Positions 61,503 through 64,000 of a stretch of DNA of 64,000 bases are shown piece by piece. Below the pieces are notes generated by a model. It ran no database searches. It saw only the letters and a list, made by a program, of their open reading frames with translations, and was not told the DNA's origin. Origin of the DNA: Eubacterium sp. An11 (GTDB lineage Bacteria > Bacillota > Clostridia > Lachnospirales > Lachnospiraceae); NCBI RefSeq assembly GCF_002161065.1, contig NZ_NFLV01000003.1, forward strand, positions 1 through 64,000. Reading direction: 5' to 3'. The position numbers were made by a program, and so were the translations under genes. The stretch's first letter is position 1, and every line of letters starts with the position of its first letter.

Positions 61503-62273
61503 TCAAATTCTTCTCAGCAATGCCCACAGGCCCATCATGATTTCATTTGGAATAAATTTGGCGGCAATCCGGTGCAGGGTACAGACGATTCCCGGTGTTG
61601 CCACCGGAAGGCCCACTTTGGCAGCAAACAGAGCTCCTGCCACCACGTTTTTCTTTCGGGATGCCAGCGGAAAATGACAGATATACCGACTGTTGTTTGT
61701 CTGTTTTGACACGCCGATAAACTCCGTATCTTTCACCCAGTAAGGACAGACGGCGGTCACATGGATGCCCCGCCCGAAAAGCTCCACACGCAGCGCCCGG
61801 CTGTACCTGTAGAGAAATGCCTTTGTGGACGCATAGACATTCAGATACGGAAAGCTCTGGAATCCCGCCGTGGACACGATTTCCAGAATCCGTCCGCCTT
61901 TTTCCATATATGGCAGCACTAACTGGGTCATCTTCACCGCCGCCTTGCAGTTTAAATCAATCATATCCTCGCAATCCTGCAGTGAAATGTCTGACCATGC
62001 ACCGATTTTCCCGAACCCTGCCGCGTTAACCAGGATTTTCACATTGGGATTTTCTTTTTTTAACAGCTCATCTATCTGCATAAAAGATTCCTTTTTTGTC
62101 AGATCACAGCGCATAGCACGAAAAGGATGCTTTAATTCCCTGCCAATCTCCTCAAGACGATCCTCTCTCCGGGCTATGCCCCAGATGGCGTCCAGTCTTT
62201 CGTTTCTGTCAATCTGCCGGGCAAATTCCGTACCCAGTCCGCTGGAAGCGCCGGTGATGATTGCGATATCCAT
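61503..62273 (-). CDS. Short-chain dehydrogenase/reductase
   Basis: The 256-residue SDR has the nucleotide motif TGASSGLGTEFA, NAAG in LVNAAGFGKIGAW, the catalytic Ser in VSTAGF and YxxxK in YASTKAF. It probably uses NADP(H); the substrate is unknown. I chose ATG 62271-62273 behind GGGAGGAA over a longer frame that overlaps the upstream gene. It is 32 bases after the esterase gene. Confidence 0.88.
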   Translation of the reverse strand: MDIAIITGASSGLGTEFARQIDRNERLDAIWGIARREDRLEEIGRELKHPFRAMRCDLTKKESFMQIDELLKKENPNVKILVNAAGFGKIGAWSDISLQDCEDMIDLNCKAAVKMTQLVLPYMEKGGRILEIVSTAGFQSFPYLNVYASTKAFLYRYSRALRVELFGRGIHVTAVCPYWVKDTEFIGVSKQTNNSRYICHFPLASRKKNVVAGALFAAKVGLPVATPGIVCTLHRIAAKFIPNEIMMGLWALLRRI

Positions 62274-62305
62274 TCTGTCATTCCTCCCTGTCCCAAAATG
62301 AAATG

Positions 62306-62968
62306 TCATTGCAGTATACTGACAATTCCCTTTGCCATACGATTAACAGCATCCTGAAAATGATTGCCGGGATTTTCCTCATAAATCGTATCAATCCCCT
62401 GTATCTGATACCATCGGTAAAGCTCCCTTGTCCGCTCTTCCACAGTCTTCATGACGGGATTCTTCGTCTTTGCCTCTTTATTGCCCAGTGAAAAATACAG
62501 CCGGACTGGCTTTCGGCAAAATCTATGCTCTTTGACAAAATCCAGAAAATCCGGATACCAGAACGAACCGGATGCACTTACTGCACGATCAAACAAATCC
62601 GTCCGGTACAAAGCGTAAACAGCAAAAAGGCCTCCCAGAGAATATCCCGCCAACGCCATATATTCTGGCTTTGCAGAAATCTTCGCAAGGATATCCGGCA
62701 GAATGGTTCCTGTCAGTTCCTTCAGATATCCATCGGCTTTCCCGGCAAAATCCTCTCCTCCTCGCATCACCGCCGGCGCCGGCCACGGAGTCATCTCTCT
62801 GTTCCAGTCAAGGTTTCCGATCGCGGCCATAGAGAAATCCACGTCTGCCATACTGACCACGGAGTCATAAACCTGTTCACCCTCATTTTGTACAGTATTT
62901 AAAAGAATGAGAGGAGCAGTGGAAGATGTGCTTTCGAATATTGTAATATCTTTTTGTATTGTGGACAT
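62306..62968 (-). CDS. Alpha/beta hydrolase esterase
   Basis: The 220-residue protein has the nucleophile elbow GYSLGG and a late HFQD histidine (NPGNHFQDAV). It resembles the enterochelin esterase/IroE-like branch without a signal peptide, so it is probably cytoplasmic. The start at 62966-62968 follows GGAGG. It lies upstream of the SDR gene on the same strand and may be co-expressed with it. Confidence 0.82.
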   Translation of the reverse strand: MSTIQKDITIFESTSSTAPLILLNTVQNEGEQVYDSVVSMADVDFSMAAIGNLDWNREMTPWPAPAVMRGGEDFAGKADGYLKELTGTILPDILAKISAKPEYMALAGYSLGGLFAVYALYRTDLFDRAVSASGSFWYPDFLDFVKEHRFCRKPVRLYFSLGNKEAKTKNPVMKTVEERTRELYRWYQIQGIDTIYEENPGNHFQDAVNRMAKGIVSILQ

Positions 62969-62997
62969 GAATGATTCCTCCATCATAAAATAAAACT

Positions 62998-63999
62998 TTA
63001 TTTCTTATTTTCTCTGTCTTTCAACTCCCGATACGCCGGAAAACCATAGGCGCTCTCCGTATTAGTCACCGCCCGCACGATAGCCGCGCTCATCACCTCT
63101 GCAGCCAGTGTTCCCACCAGATCCTGGTCAGCTTTTATCTTTCCCGTCTCATTTCCAACCGACACTGCATAAATACTATCCCCGTCGGCACTGGTATGCA
63201 CCGGACGAATAGCACGGGCGTAACCATCCTGCGCCATACCGGCAATTTTACAAAGAGCCGGCTTTTTAAAATCTGCGTTAGTAATGACGACCCCAATCGT
63301 TGTGTTACCGGTAAATTTGTTATCTACAACATCTGTTCTGGCATACATTATTTCGACTGTATCCCGAAATGACTTTCTATCTTCTGTCAGAAGCCCGGCA
63401 ATTTTTTCTCCGGTTTTCCAATTATAAATATCTCCCAATGCATTGACTGCCACTACAGCGCCCACCTGCAGACTTCCGATCTGCACCGCATAGCTGCCGA
63501 TGCCGGACTTCATGCAATAATCCATTCCGGCAAACTTTCCTACCGTGGCACCGCATCCGGCGCCGTAACAGCCATCTCTGTAATTTCCTTTTTCTGCATT
63601 CACGCAGGCCTGATACCCCATGGCTTTATCCGGCCGCACCGACATATCTCCAACGGTCAGATCGAATAAATCCGCCTGACATACCAGCGGAACCTTTGTC
63701 ACACCCACATCAAAACCAATCCCTCTCTCCTCCAGATACTGCATGACACCACCAGCTGCATCCAGTCCGAAGGCACTGCCTCCGGCCAGCACAATTCCAT
63801 GGATTTCCTGCGCCGCCGCAAGAGGATTCATCAACTCCGACTCCCTCGATGCCGGACCGCCGCCCCGCACATCAAGTCCGGCCGCCATGCCATTCTCCGC
63901 CAGAATAACCGTACAGCCGGTGCCGGCCGATACATTTTCTGTCTGACCGATTTTGATATCTTTGATGGATTTTACATTTATTTCACGCAATCCTTCCAT
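62998..63999 (-). CDS. P1-family peptidase (DmpA-like, self-processing)
   Basis: The 333-residue protein is an S58/DmpA-type aminopeptidase. Signatures are GGGPASRESELMNPL, VLAGGSAFGLDAAGGVMQYL and GNTTIGVVITNADF. In this family a Ser or Thr next to the cleavage site becomes the N-terminal nucleophile after self-cleavage; here one of the threonines in GNTTIG is the likely one. It acts on small peptides or esters. The start ATG 63997-63999 touches the window edge, so its promoter lies outside. Confidence 0.87.
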   Translation of the reverse strand: MEGLREINVKSIKDIKIGQTENVSAGTGCTVILAENGMAAGLDVRGGGPASRESELMNPLAAAQEIHGIVLAGGSAFGLDAAGGVMQYLEERGIGFDVGVTKVPLVCQADLFDLTVGDMSVRPDKAMGYQACVNAEKGNYRDGCYGAGCGATVGKFAGMDYCMKSGIGSYAVQIGSLQVGAVVAVNALGDIYNWKTGEKIAGLLTEDRKSFRDTVEIMYARTDVVDNKFTGNTTIGVVITNADFKKPALCKIAGMAQDGYARAIRPVHTSADGDSIYAVSVGNETGKIKADQDLVGTLAAEVMSAAIVRAVTNTESAYGFPAYRELKDRENKK

Positions 64000-64000
64000 T

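Overview
The window looks like a chromosome segment of an anaerobic Firmicute, most likely a gut Lachnospiraceae-type Clostridium. Three things suggest this: the GGAGG ribosome sites and TTGACA/TATAAT promoters, the gene families present (AmmeMemoRadiSam, flavodiiron protein, BrnQ, short ChrA pairs, MATE exporters, many Xre regulators), and a decarboxylase that closely resembles the gut tryptophan decarboxylase described from Ruminococcus gnavus. No rRNA, tRNA or CRISPR array was seen. Identifications are from reading the sequence, not from database searches.

Layout. 1-9.9 kb is an accessory zone. It holds an intact IS21-family element with a visible 5-bp target duplication, inserted just upstream of what looks like an IS66-type gene start. 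Next is a strongly AT-rich block with an HTH / SF1 helicase / DUF2290-like operon and a DUF5677-like gene (candidate phage defence), then decayed Xre regulators and a frameshifted IS110-family transposase. 9.9-20.5 kb carries tetR-MFS efflux, an aromatic amino acid decarboxylase with a divergent LysR regulator, a FAD-Rieske oxidoreductase, a Panacea-type regulator and small regulators. 20.7-24.7 kb holds two MATE exporters, one under a MarR regulator.

24.8-31.4 kb is a redox block. Rrf2, a fused acyl-CoA dehydrogenase/ETF-alpha/rubredoxin protein and an FprA flavodiiron protein form one operon. An alcohol dehydrogenase, a flavin reductase-like protein and a carboxymuconolactone decarboxylase-like protein follow. 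The fusion next to FprA suggests electrons pass from acyl-CoA to FAD, rubredoxin and the diiron site, with O2 or NO as acceptor.

31.4-41.7 kb is a long minus-strand run: RNA and nucleotide housekeeping enzymes, a GIY-YIG/Schlafen-type helicase, a fic gene broken by one amber codon, and the AmmeMemoRadiSam genes (AmrB-AmrA fused, AmrS frameshifted at its end) with a phosphatase, a methyltransferase, a zinc ribbon and a HIRAN protein. 42-51 kb has transporters (ABC, purine, BrnQ, EamA), a class D beta-lactamase lipoprotein behind two operator-like dyads, and a large beta-helix protein. 51-64 kb holds a toxin-antitoxin pair with a 26-bp perfect operator, a UvrA paralogue with an arginase-fold protein, a D-Ala-D-Ala carboxypeptidase, a ChrA pair with LysR, and assorted enzymes.

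Several genes carry single-base lesions (IS110, fic, amrS, an Xre/zinc-ribbon gene). These may be real decay or, where they fall at base runs, assembly errors.
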